Assembly: GCA_903898215.1 (NCBI GenBank)
Contig: CAIUEQ010000026.1
Coordinates: forward strand, 1 to 8,133
Source: an uncultured Bacteroidota bacterium
GTDB lineage: Bacteria; Bacteroidota; Bacteroidia; UKL13-3
Length of the DNA stretch: 8,133 bases
Direction: 5' to 3'
In this document: one piece after another, positions 1-6,112 of the stretch
How positions within the stretch are numbered: the stretch's first letter is position 1
How the letters are laid out: the number at the start of each line of letters is the position of its first letter
Notes under the pieces: model-generated
The model's input: the letters and a program-made list of their open reading frames with translations, nothing else
Database searches by the model: none
What the model was told of the DNA's origin: nothing
Translations under genes and position numbers: made by a program

Positions 1-1
1 C

Positions 2-829
2 ACTCATAAAGTTACCGATTGTGGATGTTTTGGTGATGCAATTAAATTTACCCCTTTCGGCTCGTTTATGAAAGATGTTGTTTTAACGATTTTGAGTGTC
101 ATTATTTTTATCGGACAGAAACATATCAAATCAATTTTCAATAATAAAACAATCGAAAGTTTAGCTGTTTTTGTAGCGTTAATCGTTACTACATTTTTTA
201 CTTTTTATACCTATATGTTTTTGCCAAGAATAGATTTTCTTCCCTATAAAATCGGAAATAATATTGTTGAGCAAATGACAATTCCTGCCGGAGCTTTACA
301 AGATTCGGTTGAGATGGTTTTTATCTATGAAAAAGATGGAAAGCAAATGGAAATTGGAATGAATGAAATTGGAAAAATTGACAGTACCTATAAATATATT
401 GACAGAAAAGATAAGTTGATAAGAGCAGGATATAAACCACCAATTCACGATTTTAAATTATACGATTCGGGAGGAATTGAATTTACCGATAGTTTATTAA
501 AAGGCAACGACTATAAACTTATCCTTGTTCAAAAAAACATTTCAGATTCGAGAAAAAATCTTGAACCTCAAATTGCACAACTTGCAAATGATTGGCAACA
601 TACCGGTAAACAATTTTGGGCACTAACTGCAAGTCCGCTAAATGAAGTAGAAATATACCGCCACCAAAACCAACTGGCATTTCCATATTATAATATGGAT
701 GCAACACCATTAAAATCTATGGTTAGAAGCAATCCGGGTTTAATTTTGATGAAGGGAAATGTTGTGGTGAAAAAATGGGGTGCCTATAATTTGCCTACTT
801 ATAATATTGTGTTTAAATATATGAAGTAA
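2..829 (+). CDS. DoxX/MauE-like membrane protein of the BT_3928 type, 3' part
   Basis: The reading frame is open from the first bases of the window, so the gene begins upstream. The ATG at 68 is internal: the 22 codons before it encode a DCGCFGD motif, which belongs to this membrane family. The visible 275 residues hold two hydrophobic segments (about 25-41 and 53-76), a region of about 100 residues with no clear signature, and a C-terminal part (about 170-275) with alternating strand/helix character. That part contains FWALTAS and SNPGLILMKG, which resemble a thioredoxin-like fold, but I see no CxxC there. Known: DoxX/MauE-like proteins are inner-membrane proteins, some linked to thiol redox chemistry. 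The exact role of the BT_3928 group is unknown to me. The aroK frame follows after 25 bp, so co-transcription is likely. The family call is from recalled motifs, not a search. Confidence 0.75.
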   Translation, partial: THKVTDCGCFGDAIKFTPFGSFMKDVVLTILSVIIFIGQKHIKSIFNNKTIESLAVFVALIVTTFFTFYTYMFLPRIDFLPYKIGNNIVEQMTIPAGALQDSVEMVFIYEKDGKQMEIGMNEIGKIDSTYKYIDRKDKLIRAGYKPPIHDFKLYDSGGIEFTDSLLKGNDYKLILVQKNISDSRKNLEPQIAQLANDWQHTGKQFWALTASPLNEVEIYRHQNQLAFPYYNMDATPLKSMVRSNPGLILMKGNVVVKKWGAYNLPTYNIVFKYMK

Positions 830-836
830 TATTTTT

Positions 837-890
837 AAACTTCAAACTTCAAACTTGCAAACTACAAACTACAAACCCCAAACCATAAAC
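837..890 (+). repeat. Heptanucleotide AAAC-type tandem repeat at the aroK 5' end
   Basis: Eight AAAC cores begin at 837, 844, 851, 859, 866, 873, 880 and 887, so the period is 7 bp with one 8-bp step. The three variable bases are TTC, TTC, TTGC, TAC, TAC, CCC and CAT. The array starts seven bases after the stop codon of the preceding gene and runs into the start region of aroK. The same frame is open through it and would add a Thr/Asn/Gln-rich leader to the kinase. The unit is not a multiple of three, so a change in copy number would shift the frame. Confidence 0.85.
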
Positions 891-1382
891 CGCATTTACC
901 TTATAGGTATGATGGGTGTAGGAAAAACAACTAAGGGAAAAAAAATCGCACAACTTCTTGGCTATTTATTTATCGATCTTGATAGAGAAATAGAAAAACA
1001 TCTCAATAAAAATATCACTCAAATATTTGAAGAAGATGGAGAAGAGTTTTTCAGAAAAACAGAATCAGAAATATTGCAATCAATAAAAAACGACCATGTT
1101 GTGATAGCCACTGGAGGAGGTGCACCATGCTATTTTAACAATATGCAATACATAAAAAACAATGGGATTAGTATTTATTTAAAAGCAAAACCAGGGCTGA
1201 TTTTTCAACGTATTTCTCAAAAACCTGATAAGAGACCGCTACTAAAAGGGATGAATGAAAGTGAGATCAAGGCCTTTATCGATAAAAAAATTGCTGAAAG
1301 AGAATCCTATTATTTACAGTCGGACCATATTTTTGAAATACCGGCAACATCAGTCGAAAGTATAGTAAATTCAATACTCTAA
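855..1382 (+). CDS. aroK: Shikimate kinase
   Basis: This cytoplasmic enzyme phosphorylates shikimate to shikimate 3-phosphate with ATP, in the chorismate pathway to aromatic amino acids. The 175-residue length is normal. Visible motifs: Walker A GMMGVGKTT (18-26), the DLD pair (D41, D43) for Mg2+ and shikimate, FRKTE (R67, E70), the GGG shikimate-binding turn (87-89), the LID arginine in DKRPLL (R127), and the RESYY region near 148. All key residues are present, so the enzyme should be active. The start is uncertain. Between the in-frame stop near 822 and the P-loop there is no ATG or GTG; the only usual alternative start is TTG at 855, and it lies inside the heptamer repeat. The first Met codons downstream (909, 912) fall in the P-loop and are too late. 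Probably co-transcribed with the preceding gene. Confidence 0.95.
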   Translation: MQTTNYKPQTINRIYLIGMMGVGKTTKGKKIAQLLGYLFIDLDREIEKHLNKNITQIFEEDGEEFFRKTESEILQSIKNDHVVIATGGGAPCYFNNMQYIKNNGISIYLKAKPGLIFQRISQKPDKRPLLKGMNESEIKAFIDKKIAERESYYLQSDHIFEIPATSVESIVNSIL

Positions 1383-1492
1383 CCAATATTTCCATAAGAA
1401 ATTTTAAGTCGAACTTTACCCTAAAGCGCGAAAATGTTGAAAACGTGTGAAAATCTTCTTTTGTAAAACTTTTAAAAATCCTTTGTAGGGGC

Positions 1493-1522
1493 TTGTTTTA
1501 TTCATTTCAATAATTAAGTTTG
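1493..1522 (+). promoter_or_regulatory. Bacteroidota-type sigma promoter for the HU gene
   Basis: TTG at 1493-1495, a 19-bp spacer and TAAGTTTG at 1515-1522 match the Bacteroidota primary-sigma pattern (TTG near -33, TAnnTTTG near -7). Transcription would begin near 1527-1530 and leave an AT-rich leader of about 35 nt before the HU start codon. Seen: both boxes and the spacing. Inferred: use as a promoter. Confidence 0.65.
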
Positions 1523-1563
1523 TTAGAGTAATTATCAATCAAATTAATTTAATTTAAAACAGT

Positions 1564-1836
1564 ATGAACAAATCTAATCTTATTGACAACATCGCAGCTG
1601 CTGCGAAAATTACTAAAGTACAAGCTGCTGCTGCTTTAGATTCTTTTATGAGCTCTACACAAACTGCTCTTAAAAAAGGCGACAAAGTTATTTTAGTTGG
1701 ATTCGGAACTTTCTCTGTAACTAAACGTGCAGCTCGCAAAGGACGTAATCCTCAAACAGGTAAAGAAATTAACATCCCTGCAAAAAAAGTTGTGAAATTT
1801 AAAGCAGGATCAGGCTTACAAGCTAAAGTAAAATAA
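1564..1836 (+). CDS. hup: HU-family histone-like DNA-binding protein
   Basis: A small, basic, dimeric nucleoid protein that bends and wraps DNA with little sequence preference. The 90-residue length is exactly typical of HU. The helical dimerisation half spans about 1-42. The core signature GFGTF lies at 46-50, and the DNA-contacting beta arm at about 52-75 contains RNP (61-63), whose proline intercalates between base pairs in this family. The Ala-rich first helices (AAAAKITK and AAAALDSF) and the Lys-rich C-terminus are ordinary. The ATG at 1564 fits the family start. It has its own promoter (1493-1522) and terminator (1854-1888), so it is monocistronic. Codon use (GCT, AAA, CGT) looks like that of a highly expressed gene. 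IHF-like versions exist, but the length and motif favour HU. Confidence 0.96.
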   Translation: MNKSNLIDNIAAAAKITKVQAAAALDSFMSSTQTALKKGDKVILVGFGTFSVTKRAARKGRNPQTGKEINIPAKKVVKFKAGSGLQAKVK

Positions 1837-1853
1837 TTTTACTTTAATGAAAC

Positions 1854-1888
1854 AAAAAGCCCTCTCATTAATTTGAGGGGGCTTTTTT
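1854..1888 (+). terminator. Rho-independent terminator after the HU gene
   Basis: The 14-nt arm AAAAAGCCCTCTCA (1854-1867) pairs with 1874-1887, with one G-U pair, around a 6-nt loop TTAATT. The 3' arm ends in six T residues (1883-1888). This is a standard intrinsic terminator 17 bp after the HU stop codon. The A-run before the 5' arm also gives it some bidirectional character. Confidence 0.93.
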
Positions 1889-1911
1889 ATTTTAATGACA
1901 TCCCTCATATT

Positions 1912-1923
1912 AAATACGTATTT
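1912..1923. repeat. 12-bp perfect palindrome upstream of mrp
   Basis: AAATACGTATTT reads the same on both strands and lies 39 bp before the mrp start codon, in the 74-bp stretch between the HU terminator and mrp. It could be an operator near the mrp promoter. A clear TAnnTTTG box is not visible here; the sequence TATTTTG overlaps the palindrome but its spacing is imperfect. In AT-rich DNA such a palindrome may be chance. Confidence 0.3.
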
Positions 1924-1962
1924 TGAAAACTATATCGCAATTCGATTGTAATTAAATATAAT

Positions 1963-3048
1963 ATGACAACTGTTAACGAAGAATTAATATTAAAAGCACT
2001 ATCAACTGTTATTGAACCTGACCTTCACAAAGATCTTGTTACTTTAAAGATGATTAAGGATATTGAGATTATTGAAAACAAAGTTTCATTTAAAGTTGTG
2101 CTCACAACTCCTGCTTGTCCGTTAAAAGAAAAAATTGAAAACGATTGTATAGAGGCTATTCATCAAATGGTATCAGGTGAACTTGAAGTTAAAGTTGAAA
2201 TGACTTCTAACGTTACAACAAATCGTTTGGATAAATTAGTATTACCTGGAGTAAAAAATATCATTGCTGTTGCCTCAGGAAAAGGTGGAGTTGGTAAATC
2301 AACAGTTGCATCAAATCTTGCAATGGCATTATCTATTAAAGGTGCTAAAGTAGGATTACTTGATGCTGATATTTATGGACCTTCGGTTCCAATGATGTTT
2401 GGTGAAATGAATAGCCAACCATTAATGCGTGATGTTGACGGAAAACAATTAATGGTTCCCGTTGAAAAATTTGGTGTGAAATTATTATCCATCGGATTTT
2501 TAATAAAACCCGAACAGGCTGTTGCTTGGCGCGGACCAATGGTTTCATCTGCACTTACACAATTCATCAACGATTGTGATTGGGGCGAATTAGATTATTT
2601 AATTTTAGATTTACCTCCTGGAACAGGTGATGTTCATCTCACGATGATACAAGTTGTTCCTTTAACCGGAGTAGTGATGGTTACAACACCACAAGCTGTT
2701 GCATTGGCTGATGCCTATAAAGCAGCAACGATGTTTAGCATGACACCAACCAAAGTTCCAATTTTAGGAATCGTTGAAAATATGGCTTACTTCACTCCTG
2801 CCGAATTACCCGAAAACAAATATTATATTTTCGGAAAAGGTGGTGGAGAAAAAATGGCTGAAGAATTAGATGTTCCATTTTTAGGAGCTATCCCAATATA
2901 TCAAAGTATACGTGAAGGTGGCGATAAAGGCGTTCCTGCTGTGTTAGATGAAAACTCTCCGGTAAGAGAAGCATTTATGAGTGTTGTTGAAAGTATTGCC
3001 CAACAGGTTGCAATCATCAATGCTCAAAAGCCTGAAGCCGCAGTTTGA
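1963..3048 (+). CDS. mrp: Mrp/ApbC-type P-loop Fe-S cluster carrier ATPase
   Basis: Mrp/ApbC/NBP35 proteins are cytoplasmic dimeric ATPases that carry and transfer [4Fe-4S] clusters to apo-enzymes. This 361-residue protein has the usual two parts. An N-terminal MIP18/DUF59 domain (about 6-80) has the conserved TTPACP motif with C52. A MinD-like ATPase domain (about 98-350) has the deviant Walker A GKGGVGKST (106-114), DADIYGPS (134-141), WRGPM (189-193) and the Walker B region LDLPPGTGD (215-223). The C-terminal CxxC that bridges the cluster in the dimer of E. coli-type Mrp is missing: the matching stretch (about 277-284) reads FTPAELPE. The only cysteines are C52, C62 and C205. From memory this replacement is common in Bacteroidota. 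Two Nfu genes follow closely, which supports a shared Fe-S role. Confidence 0.95.
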   Translation: MTTVNEELILKALSTVIEPDLHKDLVTLKMIKDIEIIENKVSFKVVLTTPACPLKEKIENDCIEAIHQMVSGELEVKVEMTSNVTTNRLDKLVLPGVKNIIAVASGKGGVGKSTVASNLAMALSIKGAKVGLLDADIYGPSVPMMFGEMNSQPLMRDVDGKQLMVPVEKFGVKLLSIGFLIKPEQAVAWRGPMVSSALTQFINDCDWGELDYLILDLPPGTGDVHLTMIQVVPLTGVVMVTTPQAVALADAYKAATMFSMTPTKVPILGIVENMAYFTPAELPENKYYIFGKGGGEKMAEELDVPFLGAIPIYQSIREGGDKGVPAVLDENSPVREAFMSVVESIAQQVAIINAQKPEAAV

Positions 3049-3068
3049 TTTTAAATCAATTATAAATA

Positions 3069-3305
3069 ATGAACACCATTTTGAGAGAGAGAATAGAAGC
3101 CGCACTTAATTCAATTCGTCCATTTTTACATGCTGATGGAGGTGATGTAGAATTTATTGATGTTAGCGATGACATGGAAGTGCGTTTAAGGTTACTTGGA
3201 AATTGTTGTAATTGTGGAATGAGCCAAATGACCATGAAAGCTGGAATTGAAAGTGGTTTAAGAAATGCTATTCCCGAAATTAAAAGTGTTGTGGCGATAA
3301 ATTGA
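3069..3305 (+). CDS. nfu: NifU C-terminal-domain (Nfu) Fe-S scaffold/carrier protein, copy 1
   Basis: Stand-alone Nfu domain of 78 residues. Nfu dimers hold a [4Fe-4S] cluster between two CxxC motifs and pass it to target proteins in the cytoplasm. Seen: the N-terminal helix with IRPFLHADGGDVEF (16-29), the cluster motif GNCCNCG (44-50; C46 and C49 are the ligands, C47 is extra), then MTMKAGIE, and the closing IPEIKSV. The residue after the second Cys is Gly where many Nfu proteins have Pro. It starts 20 bp after the mrp stop codon, so it is probably in the same transcript; mrp-nfu adjacency fits a cluster carrier pair. Confidence 0.93.
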   Translation: MNTILRERIEAALNSIRPFLHADGGDVEFIDVSDDMEVRLRLLGNCCNCGMSQMTMKAGIESGLRNAIPEIKSVVAIN

Positions 3306-3344
3306 TTTTTTGTTATTACATTTATTAAATATCTATCTCAAATA

Positions 3345-3638
3345 ATGAATGCTAAAATAAAAAATAAAATACTATTCATTCTTAATGATGTACGTCCGTT
3401 TTTACAAGCTGATAGTGGAGATGTAGAACTTATTGAATTAACCGATAAATTAGAAGTTCGTTTGAAAATTTTCGGAAATTGCCGTAACTGTGGAATGAGA
3501 CATATGACCATGAAAGCTGTTGTGGAAGATTATCTCAGAAAAGAAATTCCTGAAATTAAAAGTTCCTCTATTATTTTTTTTAATTCAGACATGATCTCTT
3601 CTGCTTCTTCATCAATCACCTTTAATCCAAAAAATTAA
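3345..3638 (+). CDS. Second Nfu-domain protein, tandem duplicate with Ser-rich tail
   Basis: Paralogue of the gene just upstream: by hand count about 43 of the first 78 positions are identical, and long nucleotide stretches match. C46 and C49 of the cluster motif (GNCRNCG) are kept, so Fe-S binding is likely. The normally conserved DGGD reads DSGD. After IPEIKSSS the protein departs from its twin. It gains about 18 extra residues (80-97) rich in Ser and Asn that match no part of the Nfu domain as I know it. The change follows a run of eight T at 3574-3581. One more T would place a TAA immediately after it and give a 79-residue protein, nearly the length of copy 1. The tail may therefore be a frameshift product, a sequencing artefact or a true extension. 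The 39-bp gap to copy 1 suggests the same operon. Confidence 0.85.
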   Translation: MNAKIKNKILFILNDVRPFLQADSGDVELIELTDKLEVRLKIFGNCRNCGMRHMTMKAVVEDYLRKEIPEIKSSSIIFFNSDMISSASSSITFNPKN

Positions 3639-3669
3639 GTTTCATCCTTGTTTTTTTCCGTTTCATCCT
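3635..3669 (+). promoter_or_regulatory. Paired direct repeat, candidate LytTR-regulator operator
   Basis: GTTTCATCCT occurs at 3639-3648 and again at 3660-3669, a period of exactly 21 bp, or two helical turns. Extended, both copies fit TTnnGTTTCATCCT. Known: LytTR response regulators bind two direct repeats of about 9 bp on the same DNA face, with consensus [TA][AC][CA]GTTN[AG][TG] and about 12 bp between. Both copies here (TAAGTTT and TCCGTTT) fit the first seven positions and miss the last two. The pair ends 59 bp before the receptor start codon at 3729. A near -7 box, CATTTTTG (3700-3707, one mismatch to TAnnTTTG), lies downstream with no good -33 element, as expected for an activator-dependent promoter. 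The likely binder is the regulator encoded at 7147-7905. Binding is inferred. Confidence 0.55.
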
Positions 3670-3728
3670 AAAACGCATAATTATAAAAAATGTATGTCTC
3701 ATTTTTGTTTCCGAAAACAAACAATAAG

Positions 3729-6089
3729 ATGAAAAAAATATTTTTACTATCCGCATTTTTCTTTTCAATCAACTTTTTATTTGCCCAAGAACTTACTCAA
3801 ACAGTAAGAGGTACAATCATTGACAAAGAATCAAAAACTATTCTGATTGGTGCTATTATTCAATTTATAAATGAAAAATCAATTGGCGGAGTTTCAGATG
3901 TTCAAGGAAATTTTCGCATTACCAATGTTCCAATCGGACGAAAGACAATTAAAGTTTCTTATATCGGATACAATGATGTTGTGTTAAATGATGTGATCAT
4001 CAACTCAGCAAAAGAAGTTGTGCTTAATATAGAAATGCAGGAGAAAGTAACAAGCACGAAAGAAGTAATTATAACAGCAAAATCAAATAAAGCACAAGCC
4101 AATAATGAATTGGTTTTGATAAGCGGACGATCATTCACCATCGATCAAACAAACAGGTATGCCGGTTCATTAACAGACCCTTCACGTATGGTCGCTAATT
4201 TTGCCGGTGTTGCAGGCGGAGGTAACGACCAACGAAATGACATCATCATCAGAGGAAACTCTCCTCTAGGATTGCTTTGGCGTTTTGAAGGTGCAGATAT
4301 TCCAAATCCAAATCACTTTTCTAATCAAGGAGCAAATGGTGGCCCGGTAAGCATTTTAAATAACAACACTTTATCTAACTCCGATTTTTTAACAGGAGCA
4401 TTTCCTGCAGAATATGGCAATGGAAATTCTGGAGTTTTTGATTTAAAAATGCGCAGTGGAAATAATGAGAAGCATGAATTTTTAAGTCAGATGGGTTTTA
4501 ATGGATTGGAAATTTTAGCAGAAGGTCCGATAAAAAAAGATGGAGCATCTTATCTTGTAAGTTACCGATATTCTACCCTATCATTATTTAATGCAATGGG
4601 AATTAGTTTTGGCGAATCGGGAATTCCATTTTATCAAGACATGTCTTTTAAAATAAACCTACCAAAAACAAAATTAGGAACCATCTCTGTTTGGGGATTA
4701 GGAGGCATCAGCTCAACGCAATTAATCAATAGCAATAAAACTGCTGCAGAAAGAGTAAAATTAATATACCCTCAGGATATTGACTTCTCAAGTAAGATGG
4801 GAGCAGTTGGTGTTACCCATAGTTATCAGTTGAGTAAAAAATCATACATCAAAACAGTAATCAGTGCTTCAGGCGAAGGCAATCTTACAAAAGTGGATTC
4901 GCTTACTCCTGTGAACGATAAATTTTTTAGTTTCAACTCCAATTCAATCAATGGAAAATTAGCATTGCACTCCTATTATTCATATAAATTTAATGCACGT
5001 CATTCATTAAAATTTGGGGTGATAGGAAGCCGACTTTATAATTCTGAATACGATAGTATTTATATTAATGCATTAAATGGATTCAAACAGTTTGTTAACT
5101 TTTCTAATTCAACATTTTTGGCACAAGCCTATATGAATTGGAATTATAGGATCACAAATAATTTCACCTTCAATGCAGGGTTGCACTACAATCAATTACT
5201 GCTTAATAACACTAATTCATTTGAACCAAGAGCAAGTATTCGTTGGCAATCCAACAGCGGACATACATTTAGTTTAGGTTATGGAATGCATTCACAAATA
5301 CAACCTATCTATTCTTATTTTAATAAAACATTGGTCGACACTTTGCACAATGGTTATATCACTTCCAATAAAAATTTAGAGATGAGCAAAGCCAATCATT
5401 TTGTAATTGGATATGAAAAAATGTTAAGTAATGAAGTGAAGTTTAAAGCTGAAGCATATTATCAATATCTATACAATTTACCTATCAATCAAAATATCGG
5501 AATCTACTCGAGTGTAAATACAGGTGCTGATTTTATAGCTGCAAGAGTTGATAGTTTGGTGAATAAAGGCATCGGTCATAATTATGGAATTGAATTAACG
5601 CTCGAAAGATTTTTTAGCAGAGGTTATTACTATTTACTTACTACTTCGTTCTATCAATCGGAATATAAAGCAAGTGATGGAGTTTGGCGCAACACAGCAT
5701 TCAATGGAAATTATGTTGTAAATATTTTAGCAGGAAAAGAATGGAAAGTTGGAAAATCGGGAACCTTCATTGCAAGTTTAAAAGTAACTGATGCCGGTGG
5801 AAGAAGATTTATTCCTGTTGATGTGAACGCTTCAAAACTCGCAGGCTTTGCCGTATACGATAACCAGCATGCTTATCAAGATCGCTTGCCTGATTATTTC
5901 AGAACTGACATCAGGGTTTCCTACAAACGCAATGGAAAAAAAGTTACACAAGAATGGGCACTTGATATTCAAAATGTATTTAACACACAAAATATTTTAA
6001 CACAACAGTTCAATCCGCAAACCGGAAAAATGGAGAATTTATATCAGATAGGAATTTTCCCTGTACCATTGTATCGTATCTATTTTTAA
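3729..6089 (+). CDS. TonB-dependent outer-membrane receptor with carboxypeptidase-regulatory-like N-terminal domain
   Basis: Outer-membrane beta-barrel transporter powered by TonB-ExbBD; substrate unknown. I chose the ATG at 3729 over the in-frame ATG at 3690 because it gives a clean signal peptide (MKKIFLL..., cut probably after A19 in LFA|QE); the earlier start adds 13 polar residues. The protein has 786 residues. A CarboxypepD_reg-like domain at about 25-107 contains the GVSDVQGNF and VSYIGY signatures. The plug at about 125-245 contains RNDIIIRGNSP, EGADIPNPNHF and AFPAEYGNGNSGVFDLKMR. The barrel, about 250-786, ends in the terminal aromatic F786 that outer-membrane barrels need. There is no SusD partner beside it, so it is not a standard polysaccharide-utilisation SusC. 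The kinase gene follows after 23 bp. The paired repeat at 3635-3669 probably controls it. Confidence 0.93.
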   Translation: MKKIFLLSAFFFSINFLFAQELTQTVRGTIIDKESKTILIGAIIQFINEKSIGGVSDVQGNFRITNVPIGRKTIKVSYIGYNDVVLNDVIINSAKEVVLNIEMQEKVTSTKEVIITAKSNKAQANNELVLISGRSFTIDQTNRYAGSLTDPSRMVANFAGVAGGGNDQRNDIIIRGNSPLGLLWRFEGADIPNPNHFSNQGANGGPVSILNNNTLSNSDFLTGAFPAEYGNGNSGVFDLKMRSGNNEKHEFLSQMGFNGLEILAEGPIKKDGASYLVSYRYSTLSLFNAMGISFGESGIPFYQDMSFKINLPKTKLGTISVWGLGGISSTQLINSNKTAAERVKLIYPQDIDFSSKMGAVGVTHSYQLSKKSYIKTVISASGEGNLTKVDSLTPVNDKFFSFNSNSINGKLALHSYYSYKFNARHSLKFGVIGSRLYNSEYDSIYINALNGFKQFVNFSNSTFLAQAYMNWNYRITNNFTFNAGLHYNQLLLNNTNSFEPRASIRWQSNSGHTFSLGYGMHSQIQPIYSYFNKTLVDTLHNGYITSNKNLEMSKANHFVIGYEKMLSNEVKFKAEAYYQYLYNLPINQNIGIYSSVNTGADFIAARVDSLVNKGIGHNYGIELTLERFFSRGYYYLLTTSFYQSEYKASDGVWRNTAFNGNYVVNILAGKEWKVGKSGTFIASLKVTDAGGRRFIPVDVNASKLAGFAVYDNQHAYQDRLPDYFRTDIRVSYKRNGKKVTQEWALDIQNVFNTQNILTQQFNPQTGKMENLYQIGIFPVPLYRIYF

Positions 6090-6112
6090 TCAATTTTGTT
6101 TGAGAATTTAAA

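Noticed and set aside
519..710. Minus-strand open frame opposite the first gene
   Set aside because: Short, without motifs, and opposite a conserved coding region.
1554..1739. Minus-strand open frame opposite the HU gene
   Set aside because: It is a mirror of the codon-biased HU gene; the peptide is Ala-rich and matches no family, while the + strand product is an unmistakable HU protein.
1918..1925. Promoter -7 box for mrp (GTATTTTG)
   Set aside because: The first two bases do not match TAnnTTTG and no TTG lies at the right distance upstream, so I did not call it.
2345..2570. Two overlapping minus-strand open frames within mrp
   Set aside because: Both lie entirely within the conserved ATPase domain of mrp on the + strand and show no domain signature or start context of their own.
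3535..3635. Minus-strand open frame reading GLKVIDEEAEEIMSELKK opposite the end of nfu copy 2
   Set aside because: The composition looks protein-like, but the frame is only about 34 codons between stops, with a TAA directly at its upstream end, and lies largely antisense to conserved Nfu sequence. At most it is a remnant, more likely chance.
3690..3728. Earlier in-frame ATG for the TonB-dependent receptor
   Set aside because: It adds 13 polar residues ahead of a textbook signal peptide that starts at the ATG at 3729, and it would probably lie upstream of the transcription start if the CATTTTTG box is used.
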